Assembly (NCBI RefSeq): GCF_014645535.1 | Contig: NZ_BMLX01000003.1 | Coordinates: 186,001-250,000, forward strand | Source: Silvimonas iriomotensis | GTDB taxonomy: Bacteria > Pseudomonadota > Gammaproteobacteria > Burkholderiales > Chitinibacteraceae | Direction: 5' to 3' | DNA: 64,000 nt | Part shown: positions 44,371 through 52,346 of the stretch, in pieces | Layout of the letters: every line of letters begins with the position of its first letter | Numbering within the stretch: the first letter of the stretch is position 1 | Notes under the pieces: generated by a model | Told to the model about the DNA's origin: nothing | The model's database searches: none | What the model saw: the letters and a program-made list of their open reading frames with translations, nothing else | Translations under genes and position numbers: made by a program

Positions 44371-44442
44371 TCACGCCCCCATACACGGCCCGCCGTTGGC
44401 GGTCGTGGTGGTGGTCGGGGTAGTGAGGCGGCGCAGGTTCAT
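44371..44442 (-). CDS. Thr-rich 23-residue leader peptide
   Basis: ATG 44442 encodes MNLRRLTTPTTTTTANGG followed by PCMGA. Seven of eight consecutive codons after Leu6 are Thr (one Pro between), recalling the threonine-operon leader of E. coli. The start codon sits at the predicted +1 of a promoter with TTGACG and TATGTT, so it would be read as a leaderless mRNA. A hairpin with U-rich tail follows. It probably acts in cis; peptide function is unlikely. Confidence 0.5.
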   Translation of the reverse strand: MNLRRLTTPTTTTTANGGPCMGA

Positions 44443-44448
44443 GCTTTT

Positions 44449-44477
44449 AACATAAGGGAGGCGGCCGGCTGCGTCAA
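44449..44477 (-). promoter_or_regulatory. promoter of the Thr-leader / cysteine hydrolase / FKBP unit
   Basis: On the minus strand TTGACG (44477-44472) and TATGTT (44454-44449) are 17 bases apart. The -35 includes the stop codon of the upstream gene. Predicted +1 is about 44442. Confidence 0.6.
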
Positions 44478-44899
44478 TGATGCGCCTTGAGCGCCGCAAT
44501 CTGCCGCTGATAGGCATATTGGTCGGTGTGGTACAGCTGCGCGGTGGCGCCACCCTTGATGGTGAGCCGCAACACGCGTGACTGGAAGGTACTGCCCAGC
44601 GCCACAATGCCCATATCCAGATTGGTCTGGCTTAGCTCCGTAACCAGATGCGGCCCCGACAACTTGCCGTTGATGGGCGCGCTCTGGGTCTGGGTCTGGC
44701 CATCCTGGTCAACAAAGGTTTGCTCCAGCCGCCCGGTCCACTGGGCGTTGCGGGTGGTGACGATCTGCAGCATGTACACGGTGCGATCAATCTGGCCGAC
44801 ATACACGCCATCAAGCTTGTCCGCACGCGCAGCCAGGCTGGCTACACAGAAACATGCAGTCAGGCTCAGCCAGCGCAGCGCACGCAAGAAAGCAGACAT
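44474..44899 (-). CDS. small exported protein, function unknown
   Basis: 141 residues from ATG 44899 with GGAG upstream. Signal peptide to about residue 26 (SLTACFCVASLAARA). The mature part is a beta-rich domain: LDGVYVGQIDRTVYMLQI, then WTGRLEQTFVDQDGQTQT. It resembles small periplasmic domains of unknown function. The -35 of the next promoter lies on its stop codon. It is followed by the leader/hydrolase unit on the same strand. Confidence 0.65.
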   Translation of the reverse strand: MSAFLRALRWLSLTACFCVASLAARADKLDGVYVGQIDRTVYMLQIVTTRNAQWTGRLEQTFVDQDGQTQTQSAPINGKLSGPHLVTELSQTNLDMGIVALGSTFQSRVLRLTIKGGATAQLYHTDQYAYQRQIAALKAHH

Positions 44900-44925
44900 T
44901 TCAGGCTCCGGTCGGGTCGTCATCT

Positions 44926-45834
44926 TTATAGTATGGCCTGCCCGGGCGGGAACAGGGCAATCAACGCATCGGCCACGGCGCGCACGCGGGGTGAACGACG
45001 CACGTCCGGGTGCATGACCAGCCACAATGTGCGGCTGACCGGGCAGGCCGGCTGTTCAACGGGGACCAGTTCCGGCGTGGCGCTGGCCAGAAAATGCGGC
45101 AATACCGCCAGCCCCAGGCCAGCGCGGGCGGCTTCACGCAGCGCCACCAGATCATTACAGCGCAACACAAACCGGCGGGCGCCGGCGGTTTTCTCCAGCC
45201 ATTGCTGCTGCGGGGCATCGCGCATGGCGTTGTCGTAACCCAGAAACTGCCACGCAGAAGGCGGCGCATCCCGCCAGTGTGCGGTGGCATACAGCCCGAA
45301 GCCGACTTCCCCCAGTGCCCGCGCTGTTAATCCGGGTGCGCTGGGGCGCGTTAATCGCAGCGCCAGATCGGCCTCGTGTCGTGCCAGGTTGGCTTCACGC
45401 GTGTCGCTGAGGATATCCAGATCAATGCCTGGCCAGGCCTGGCGCAGCGGTGCCAGCCGTGGCATCAGGAAATGGCTGACCAGCGCCGGCGGCGCGGCCA
45501 GCCGCACTGTGCCCTGCACGCTGCCCACCCCCAGCGCGGCCCGGGTGAAATTGAGCGCTTCTTCTTCCAGCGCACCGGCCTGCCGGGCCAGCGTTTCGCC
45601 TTCTGGCGTCAACTGCCAGCCGCGGGGCAGGCGATCGAACAGGCGCAGATGCAGGGTGTCTTCCAGCGCCTGCACGCGTCGCGCCACGGTGGTGTGTTCC
45701 ACCTGCAACTGCCGCGCGGCACCCGACAAGCTGCCCTGGCGCGCCAGCGCCAGAAAGTAGCGGATGTCGTCCCACTGCAGGTCGGCATTGCCGGCAAGGG
45801 TGTTTGGGCTTTTTTGCACAGAACGTGTTCGCAA
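44926..45834 (-). CDS. LysR-family regulator
   Basis: 302 residues from TTG 45834, the only start with a GGAA at the right distance. N-terminal winged helix (about 18-78) with FLALARQGSLSGAARQLQVEHTT split as LysR proteins show, then a substrate-binding domain (about 105-300). Divergent from the quinone oxidoreductase gene across a 67-base gap holding AGAAT-N9-ATTCT (45839-45857), a plausible LysR site. Such pairs are usually regulator and target. Confidence 0.87.
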   Translation of the reverse strand: MRTRSVQKSPNTLAGNADLQWDDIRYFLALARQGSLSGAARQLQVEHTTVARRVQALEDTLHLRLFDRLPRGWQLTPEGETLARQAGALEEEALNFTRAALGVGSVQGTVRLAAPPALVSHFLMPRLAPLRQAWPGIDLDILSDTREANLARHEADLALRLTRPSAPGLTARALGEVGFGLYATAHWRDAPPSAWQFLGYDNAMRDAPQQQWLEKTAGARRFVLRCNDLVALREAARAGLGLAVLPHFLASATPELVPVEQPACPVSRTLWLVMHPDVRRSPRVRAVADALIALFPPGQAIL

Positions 45835-45901
45835 ATTGAGAATTCCGGATTGATTCTGCGCGGATTATCGTGTGTCTGCCAACCCCGACAGGAGACCGAC
45901 C

Positions 45902-46885
45902 ATGGCTGACACGCACGATATCCGCATCGAACTTGATCAATACGGCAGCGCCGACGTGATGCAGGCGCACGCACTGGAGCTGGCGCCGCCCGCTGCCGGA
46001 GAAGTCCGCGTGCGCCATCTGGCCATTGGCGTGAACTATGTCGATGTCTATCAGCGCAGCGGCCTTTACCCTTTGCCAGCCTTGCCCGGCACGCCAGGGG
46101 TAGAGGCCGTCGGCGTGATTGAGGCGTTGGGTACGGGCGTTGACGGTTGGCGCACCGGCCAGCGCGTGGCCTACGCCAGAGCGCCGGTGGGCGCTTACGC
46201 CAGCGTGCGCAATGTGGCCGCCAGCATGCTGATCAGTGTGCCCGATGAAGTTGAAACCGATCCGCTGGCCGCCGTGCTGATGCGCGGCATGACCGCGCAC
46301 ATGCTGTTCCACCACGTGCGCCCTTTGCAGGCCGGAGAAACCGTACTGATCCATGCCGCGGCCGGCGGCCTGGGGGTGATCCTCAGCCAGTGGGCCAGGC
46401 AGCTAGGCGCCACCGTGATCGGCACCGTCAGCACCCAGGCCAAAGCCGGACTCGCCCGCAGTTACGGCACGCATCACGCCATTGTTTACCAGGAACAAAA
46501 CTGGTCGGAGGCCGTGCTGGAGATCACCGGCGGCGCTGGCGTGAACTATGCGATTGACGGCATTGGCGGCGACACACTGTTGCAAACGCTGGGCGTGGTG
46601 CGCAATGCCGGCATGGTGGCCAGCGTGGGGCAGGTTGCCGGCACCGGCAAACTGGCCGATACCAGCGTGCTGACCCAGCGCGGGATCGGGTTTGCGCGGC
46701 CCAGCATATTGGGTTTTGTGCAGGATCTGCCGCGTTATCACAGCGCTGCGGCCGATGTGCTGACCCGCATGCAAAACGGCCTGCGCAGCGAGATCGGCCA
46801 GGTGTTGCCGCTGGCGCACGCCGCCCAGGCCCATCAGTTGCTGGAGTCCGGCCGCACCACGGGCGCCTTGCTGTTGCGGCCGTGA
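45902..46885 (+). CDS. quinone oxidoreductase (zeta-crystallin-like MDR)
   Basis: 327 residues from ATG 45902 with AGGAG. MDR fold: GVNYVDVYQRSGLYPLPALP, then NADPH-binding AAAGGLGVILSQWARQLGA. The zinc ligands of alcohol dehydrogenases are absent, as in QOR. It reduces quinones one electron at a time with NADPH. Divergent LysR regulator; convergent with the flavoprotein gene, two bases away. Confidence 0.92.
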   Translation: MADTHDIRIELDQYGSADVMQAHALELAPPAAGEVRVRHLAIGVNYVDVYQRSGLYPLPALPGTPGVEAVGVIEALGTGVDGWRTGQRVAYARAPVGAYASVRNVAASMLISVPDEVETDPLAAVLMRGMTAHMLFHHVRPLQAGETVLIHAAAGGLGVILSQWARQLGATVIGTVSTQAKAGLARSYGTHHAIVYQEQNWSEAVLEITGGAGVNYAIDGIGGDTLLQTLGVVRNAGMVASVGQVAGTGKLADTSVLTQRGIGFARPSILGFVQDLPRYHSAAADVLTRMQNGLRSEIGQVLPLAHAAQAHQLLESGRTTGALLLRP

Positions 46886-46887
46886 CC

Positions 46888-48645
46888 TTAGCGGGCGGCG
46901 GCAATAGCGGCGCGGTGCTGCGCCAGGAAAGCGTGAATCTGCGCCACCACCGCCGCGCCTTCGCCCACGGCGGCAGCCACCCGTTTGACCGAGCCTGAAC
47001 GCACGTCGCCAATGGCAAACACGCCCTTGACGCTGGTTTCCAGCGCAAACGCCGGAATCTGCCCGTCTGCTACGGCATCCAGCCCGGTCGGCACAAAGCC
47101 TTTGGCGTCGATTTTCACTGCGCAATCACGCAGCCAGCTGGTGTTGGGGTCGGCGCCGATAAACAGGAATACGTGATGCACCGGCATGGTGGTGGTGGAC
47201 TCTTTGCCGGCGCGGCGCGTGCGGACCTCCACGGTGGCCAGCCCGTGTTCATCGCCATCCAGCCCGGTGATTTCCGAATACGGATGCAGCTCGACATTGG
47301 GCAGTGCCGCCAGCCGCTCGATCAGATAACGCGACATGCTGGCTTCCAGGCTGGGCGCGCGGATCAACACATGGACTTTGGCGGTATGCGCGGCCAGAAA
47401 CACCGCTGCCTGACCGGCCGAATTGCCACCACCGACCAGAATGACTTCTTCATCGCGGCACAGTTTGGCCTCAACGGGCGACGCCCAGTAATACACGCCA
47501 CGCCCTTCAAAACGGCATAACTGATGAATTTGCGGGCGGCGGTACACCGCGCCACTGGCAATCACCACCGTATGGGTGGCAATGCAGCGGCCATCGTCGA
47601 GTTCCAGCTCAATGGGCGTGCGATCACAGTGCAGCGTCTTGATGGCCAGCGGAATGGCAACGTGCGCCCCGAACTTTTGCGCCTGCACAAACGCGCGGCC
47701 CGCCAGCGCCTGGCCGGAAATCCCGGTGGGGAAACCCAGATAGTTTTCAATGCGTGAACTGGCGCCGGCCTGGCCGCCTGGCGCGCGGCAATCAAACACC
47801 GCCACCGACAACCCTTCTGATGCGGCATAGACCGAGGCCGCCAGCCCGGCTGGCCCGGCGCCCACCACCACCACGTCATAGACATGACCAGGGTCGAACT
47901 CGGGCAGCAGGCCCAGATGACTGGCCAGCTGGCCTTCATCGGGCGCGCGCAGCACGTTGCCATCCGGACAGATCACCAGCGGAAAATCACTGGGCCGCAC
48001 CGAAATGCGCGCCAGCAGATCGACGATGTCCGGATCAGTCTCGGCTTCCATAATGGTGTGCGGATAGGCGTTGCGGCGCAGAAAGCTCTGCAGCGCGTGC
48101 AGTTTGTTGTTGGCTTCACCGCCGACCAGCACCAGCCCGCGCCCGCGTTCCAGCAAGCCCACGCGGCGCAGGATCAGCGCGCGCATGATGCGTTCGCCCA
48201 GTTCGGCTTCGGCCACCAGCAAGGCGCGCAGCTGATGCGGCGGCAGCAACAGGGCGGTGACCGGTTCCAGCGTCAGGCCATCGGCCAGCGAGGGTTTGCC
48301 GGACAACTGCGCCACTTCTGCGGCAAACTCGAACGGGCCTTGTTCAATAATGATGGTGGAATGACCCAGCCCGTCCCGGGAGATAATCCGCACGCGCCCG
48401 CTGAGAATCACAAACAAGCCAGGGCCGGGCTGACCGATTTCAAACATCATGGCCTGGGCCGGGTACTCGCGGATTTCGCCAAAACGCCGCATGCGTTCTA
48501 CTTCTTGCTCGGTCAGTTTGGGAAAACGCTGATGATGGCGTGATTCCAGTGGCGAAAACGGCGCGTCGCCACTGCCTTCCAGAATCTCATTGGCGGGCAG
48601 GGTGGGTTCTGCCACAGAAACGGCAGCCTGGGTCAAAGCGGTCAT
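46888..48645 (-). CDS. cNMP-binding / thioredoxin-fold / thioredoxin-reductase-like fusion
   Basis: 585 residues from ATG 48645 (GAGG upstream). Three parts: a cNMP-binding domain (about 40-160) with FVILSGRVRIISRD; a thioredoxin-like segment (about 165-245) without CxxC; and a TrxR-like FAD/NAD(P) module (about 250-575) with VVVVGAGPAGLAASVYAASE, GGQAGASSRIENYLGFP and VGGGNSAGQAAVFLA. The redox CxxC that TrxR has just before the NADP motif is missing (the region reads GVYYWASPVEAKLCRDEE), so it is not a normal thioredoxin reductase. A ligand-gated NAD(P)H oxidoreductase is likely. Confidence 0.85.
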   Translation of the reverse strand: MTALTQAAVSVAEPTLPANEILEGSGDAPFSPLESRHHQRFPKLTEQEVERMRRFGEIREYPAQAMMFEIGQPGPGLFVILSGRVRIISRDGLGHSTIIIEQGPFEFAAEVAQLSGKPSLADGLTLEPVTALLLPPHQLRALLVAEAELGERIMRALILRRVGLLERGRGLVLVGGEANNKLHALQSFLRRNAYPHTIMEAETDPDIVDLLARISVRPSDFPLVICPDGNVLRAPDEGQLASHLGLLPEFDPGHVYDVVVVGAGPAGLAASVYAASEGLSVAVFDCRAPGGQAGASSRIENYLGFPTGISGQALAGRAFVQAQKFGAHVAIPLAIKTLHCDRTPIELELDDGRCIATHTVVIASGAVYRRPQIHQLCRFEGRGVYYWASPVEAKLCRDEEVILVGGGNSAGQAAVFLAAHTAKVHVLIRAPSLEASMSRYLIERLAALPNVELHPYSEITGLDGDEHGLATVEVRTRRAGKESTTTMPVHHVFLFIGADPNTSWLRDCAVKIDAKGFVPTGLDAVADGQIPAFALETSVKGVFAIGDVRSGSVKRVAAAVGEGAAVVAQIHAFLAQHRAAIAAAR

Positions 48646-48868
48646 GACAAAACCTCGGGGGACGGACAACGGTGGGCACGCGGTCAGCATAGTTCACCCT
48701 TGCCGCGTTACAGCGATGAAACCGTATCGACCAGCCATGCGGCGGAGCCACGACTGCATCGTCTGGCCCGGCATCAGGCTGGCGTTGTCTGCGGAACGAA
48801 AACACCGTGACAATGGTCTTTGTTTGTCAGCCGTTCATGTTGGACCGACCAATGCAGGATGACATTGC

Positions 48869-49378
48869 ATGCAACCCGCTGAACCCGTCACTTCAATGAC
48901 TTCTGCGCATGAGCCGCATCAGGTGCGTGGTCAGCGCACGCTCAGGACCATTGCCGCATTCGAGGCACTCAAAGGGCTTGCCGCACTGGCCGCAGGGATC
49001 GGGCTGCTGGGTTTTGTCCATCACGATATCCGGCATCTGGCGCTGGACCTGATTGGCCACGCCGGGTTATCGCCGTACGCGCATTATCCGGCGGTGCTGC
49101 TGCGTTATGCCGACATCGTGCAAGACGCCAATCTGCGGTTTTTGATCCCGGCTGCGCTGGCCTATGTGGTGCTGCGTTTCGCTGAAGCCTGGGGCCTGTG
49201 GTACGACCGCGCATGGGCGCAGTGGCTGGGGGCGATCTCCGGGGCGATCTATATCCCGTTTGAAGTACACCACCTGTTCAGCAAACCGACGGTAACGAGC
49301 GCGCTGGTGGTGCTAGGCAATGCTGGAATCGTGATTTTCCTGGCGGCGCGGGTCTGGCAACAGCGCCGCGCGGGCTGA
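48869..49378 (+). CDS. DUF2127 membrane protein
   Basis: 169 residues; AGGA nine bases before ATG 48869 (ATG 48899 is an alternative). After a polar N-terminus it shows four membrane segments, with IAAFEALKGLAALAAGIGLL and LRFAEAWGLWYDRAWAQWLG typical of DUF2127. Function unknown. It stands alone between the flavoprotein and the stress-type gene. Confidence 0.78.
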   Translation: MQPAEPVTSMTSAHEPHQVRGQRTLRTIAAFEALKGLAALAAGIGLLGFVHHDIRHLALDLIGHAGLSPYAHYPAVLLRYADIVQDANLRFLIPAALAYVVLRFAEAWGLWYDRAWAQWLGAISGAIYIPFEVHHLFSKPTVTSALVVLGNAGIVIFLAARVWQQRRAG

Positions 49379-49529
49379 TGCCGCTGGCCGTGGGCACCCT
49401 GCTGGTCCGGCAAGCGGCAATGCACTGACACCGCTTGCCGCCGCGCGCTGACACGCATGCGCCGGCGTGCGGCGTAAACTTGGCATGACAGAACAGCACG
49501 GCTGTTCACCCACTACACAGGAGCTTGTC

Positions 49530-49850
49530 ATGCCACGGGGTGATAAATCGTCGTATACCGACAAACAAAAGCGGATGGCGCAGCACATCGAAGACAGTTA
49601 CGAGGACCGGGGCGTGCCGGAAGAAGAAGCAGAGCGCCGCGCCTGGGCTACGGTGAACAAGGAAACCGGGGGCGGCAAGAAATCCGGATCAGGCCGCGGG
49701 AAAGCAGAAGACCATTCGTCTTCCCGCAAGGGCGGCCATCTGGGCGGGCAGGCCGCCGCGGCGCGCTCGCCGGAGGCCCGTTCGGCCTCGGCCAGAAAAG
49801 GGGCCGAGACCCGCAAGCGCAATGCCGCGCAAGGCCGCACGCAGCACTGA
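49530..49850 (+). CDS. small basic KGG-type stress/'plasmid stabilization' protein
   Basis: 106 residues from ATG 49530 with CAGGAG upstream. N-terminal MPRGDKSSYTDKQKRMA and ERRAWATVNKETGGG match small proteins annotated as plasmid stabilization or stress proteins in proteobacteria. The C-terminal half is Gly/Ser/Lys/Arg-rich (RKGGHLGGQAAAARS), like KGG-repeat stress proteins. No partner toxin or antitoxin is next to it; a role in plasmid stability is not supported here. Confidence 0.7.
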   Translation: MPRGDKSSYTDKQKRMAQHIEDSYEDRGVPEEEAERRAWATVNKETGGGKKSGSGRGKAEDHSSSRKGGHLGGQAAAARSPEARSASARKGAETRKRNAAQGRTQH

Positions 49851-49879
49851 AATCCCGGCCCGGGGCGCAGCGCCTGGCC

Positions 49880-50620
49880 TCAGGCCACGCCGCCGTTGGC
49901 GCGCAGGATCTGGCCATTGACCCAGCCGGCATCCGGCCCGGCCAGCATGCTTACCACCGCGGCGATATCTTCCGGCTCGCCCAGCCGTTGCAGCGGCGGC
50001 AGGCTGGCAAAGTGGGCAATCTGCTCCGGCGTTTTGCCATTCAGGAACAATTCAGTCGCCACCGGCCCCGGTGCCACGGCGTTGACCGTGATATTGCGGC
50101 CGCGCAGTTCTTTGGCAAACACGCGGGTGTAAGACTCTACGGCGGCTTTGGTGGCGTTGTAGGTGGCGTAGCCGGGCAGGTTCATGGCCAGTGCGGTGGT
50201 GGAAAAATTGATGATACGACCGCCTTCAGCCATGCGGCTGGCCGCCTCACGCAGGGTGTTGAAGGTGCCGCGCACGTTGATGTCAAACATGCGCTCGTAC
50301 AACGCGTCAGTGGTATCAAGCACGGACTGTACCGTCATGATGCCGGCGTTGTTGACCAGTACAGATACCTTGCCCAGTTGCCGTTCTGTCTCTTCAAACA
50401 GCTGCCGTACTTCTGCCGCGCTGGCCACATTGGCCTTGATGGCCACGGCCCGGCCGCCCGTGGCTGTAATCTGCGCGACCAGCGTTTCGGCCTCGCTGGC
50501 GCTGGCGGCGTAGTTCACGACGACGCCAAAGCCGTCGCGCGCCAGGCGCTGGGCCACTGCGGCGCCAATCCCGCGTGAGGCGCCGGTGACGATGGCGACT
50601 TTCTGTTGCGTGCTTTGCAT
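49880..50620 (-). CDS. short-chain dehydrogenase/reductase
   Basis: 246 residues from ATG 50620. VTGASRGIGAAVA, NNAGIM, catalytic NFSTTALAM and YATYNATKAAVE, and the GPVATELF region show a classical SDR. NAD(P)H-dependent; relatives often reduce ketones or quinones. A regulator is normally divergent from such genes, but here a 563-base gap follows without one. Confidence 0.9.
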   Translation of the reverse strand: MQSTQQKVAIVTGASRGIGAAVAQRLARDGFGVVVNYAASASEAETLVAQITATGGRAVAIKANVASAAEVRQLFEETERQLGKVSVLVNNAGIMTVQSVLDTTDALYERMFDINVRGTFNTLREAASRMAEGGRIINFSTTALAMNLPGYATYNATKAAVESYTRVFAKELRGRNITVNAVAPGPVATELFLNGKTPEQIAHFASLPPLQRLGEPEDIAAVVSMLAGPDAGWVNGQILRANGGVA

Positions 50621-51183
50621 GATGTTGTTCCGATGGTGAATGGGGTGAGACGTATGCTCCCCCAAAGCGCCCGCCGGATAATCTGCCGCAACCTGGTTTT
50701 ATTGTTCGAACATCAATAACAATTGCCAATCGAAGGGCGGGATTGTTATGAAAATACTGAGCGCACCCGGTCCTTGCCCGCATCGGCACGCCAGGCCAGA
50801 CAAAGGCGTCTGCCTGACGCCACAGCCGGCAAGTGCACGCGTGTTCACTTCATGCCTGACATGGTGCTTTGCGCTAGCGCAATAAATGTAGTTTCTGACC
50901 GTTTATGTAGTAAAAGACCCCACTTGTCAGCTCAAGCCGGAGCGTTTGAAACAAGTCAGGTTCTGGCGCGTTTTTGCGCAGGAAAAACGGGTGATTGCAG
51001 GGCGTGGACAGGGGCCCAATGCCCCGTAAAAGTGCAGAAAAATCAGAATGATGCGTATCTTTAACACGTTGTCTGTTTTTGCGCTATTGAGAAAAATCCC
51101 ACTGCCATATTCATGACGTTGCCATGTGAATCCACGGTAGAATCGAGCCGATCCTTTTTTACTCTGTGAGGCAGGGCATCACC
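50621..51183. other. 563-base gap with two dyads, no convincing gene
   Basis: ATAACAAT (50716-50723) and ATTGTTAT (50742-50749) are perfect inverted repeats, about 95 bases before the SDR start. TTGCGC-TA-GCGCAA (50869-50882) is a 14-bp palindrome. A 45-codon frame from ATG 50748 has no ribosome site and no family. The right end carries an AGGG ribosome site for the binding-protein gene. This may be the site of a lost regulator gene. Confidence 0.4.
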
Positions 51184-52068
51184 ATGCAACTGCGTAGTTT
51201 TATTACAGCCCTGGCTTACCCGCTGACGGCTGCGTTGATCGTCCTGGCCACCCCTGCCCAAGCCGATACCCTGGATAACATCAAGGCCACCGGCACGATC
51301 AATATCGGCTATCGCCAGTCGTCCCAGCCGGTGTCGTATGTGGTGAACGACAACCCGACCGGGTTTGTGGTTGATCTGTGCCGCGATATCGTCGCCACTA
51401 CCATTTCTGATGCCGTCAAAAAGCCGGTGAAGATCAAGTTTGTGCCGGTGACTGCGCAAAACCGTCTTGCCATGATCAAGGACGGCAAGATCGACATGGA
51501 ATGCGGTTCGACCACCATTACTGAAGAACGCCAGAAGCAAGTGGGTTTCTCTGTGGTGGATTTTGTCACGACCTCGCGCCTTGTCAGCCTTGCCGGCACC
51601 AAGCCCTCGTTGCCGTCGCTGGAAGGCAAGACGCTGGCACTCAAGGCCGGTTCCAGCCATATCGAGCTGATTTCCAAAATGGTCGGTGGCATTCATGTGC
51701 TGAGCGTGAATGACGCGGCACAAGGCATTCAGGCCCTGCAAGATCACAAGGCCGTGGCTTACCTGGACGATGAACTGCTGATTCAGGGCGCCATCCACAA
51801 GGCCGGTCTGGATTTCAAGCAATTCACCTTCAGTGATCCGCTTTCTGTCGAACCGTACGGCATTGCGTTCCGCCTGGGTGATACCGCGTTTGGCAAGCTG
51901 GTCAGCGCTGGCGTTCGCAACAATTTCTCGCACACTGAAAAAGCCATCCGCGCTGCGGAGTCTTATTCGGCCGAACTGGGTGTGCCGGTCAACACGCTGA
52001 CCCGTGATGCGATCCGTTCGCCAGCGTATTCGCGCCAGTGCAGCCTGATCGACAAGGGCGCTTGCTGA
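51184..52068 (+). CDS. amino-acid ABC transporter substrate-binding protein
   Basis: 294 residues from ATG 51184 with AGGG upstream; signal peptide to about residue 28 (ATPAQA). SBP_bac_3 fold of the GltI type: ATGTINIGYRQSSQPVSYV, VDLCRDIVATTI, GKIDMECGSTTITEERQKQV. The cysteine pair and MECGSTT stretch match glutamate/aspartate-binding proteins. No permease or ATPase gene is adjacent; they may be elsewhere, or this protein may sense rather than transport. Confidence 0.88.
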   Translation: MQLRSFITALAYPLTAALIVLATPAQADTLDNIKATGTINIGYRQSSQPVSYVVNDNPTGFVVDLCRDIVATTISDAVKKPVKIKFVPVTAQNRLAMIKDGKIDMECGSTTITEERQKQVGFSVVDFVTTSRLVSLAGTKPSLPSLEGKTLALKAGSSHIELISKMVGGIHVLSVNDAAQGIQALQDHKAVAYLDDELLIQGAIHKAGLDFKQFTFSDPLSVEPYGIAFRLGDTAFGKLVSAGVRNNFSHTEKAIRAAESYSAELGVPVNTLTRDAIRSPAYSRQCSLIDKGAC

Positions 52069-52090
52069 TTCTGGCTGGCGCGCTGAGTAC

Positions 52091-52120
52091 AAAAAAGGCA
52101 ACCTGCGGGTTGCCTTTTTT
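52091..52120 (+). terminator. terminator of the binding-protein gene
   Basis: GGCAACC (52097-52103) pairs with GGTTGCC (52108-52114); flanked by A6 and T6, so it works in both directions. Confidence 0.9.
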
Positions 52121-52140
52121 GCGTCCGCCCATCCTGAAAA

Positions 52141-52156
52141 CATACCGGCCGGTATG
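52141..52156. promoter_or_regulatory. 16-bp palindrome upstream of the chitinase
   Basis: CATACCGGCCGGTATG is perfectly symmetrical, 190 bases before the chitinase ATG and 72 behind the upstream gene. TetR- and other dimeric repressors bind such sites. Role unknown. Confidence 0.45.
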
Positions 52157-52224
52157 CAAACCATCAGCAAATTCAGGGGCTTTGACCGTTCATCGTGCCA
52201 ACGGGATAGCGCACACGGTGCCGC

Positions 52225-52252
52225 TTGCTCAAACCCCGTAGCTTTATATAGT
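52225..52252 (+). promoter_or_regulatory. candidate chitinase promoter
   Basis: TTGCTC (52225-52230) and TATAGT (52247-52252) are 16 bases apart; an alternative -10 is TATATA. The predicted +1 (about 52259) lies just before the LacI-type operator. Confidence 0.45.
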
Positions 52253-52265
52253 GTGGTGTCAGAAT

Positions 52266-52283
52266 TTTGAAAACGTTTTCAAA
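52266..52283. promoter_or_regulatory. LacI/GalR-type operator of the chitinase gene
   Basis: TTTGAAAACGTTTTCAAA is a perfect 18-bp palindrome with the central CG typical of LacI/GalR-family operators. It lies just downstream of the predicted transcription start, where a repressor would block elongation. No LacI gene is in the window. Confidence 0.65.
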
Positions 52284-52346
52284 TCTGCATGACATCTGCC
52301 GGGCGCATGCTGCCCGTGACATCACACGACCAGGGACATCGATAAC

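Noticed and set aside
49530-49850. Toxin-antitoxin or plasmid-maintenance module
   Set aside because: Only the small basic protein is present; no toxin, RelE or partner gene within reach, and no plasmid genes in the window.
50748-50885. 45-codon frame from ATG 50748
   Set aside because: No ribosome site, Cys/Pro/His-rich random-looking translation, and it contains the dyads of the gap.
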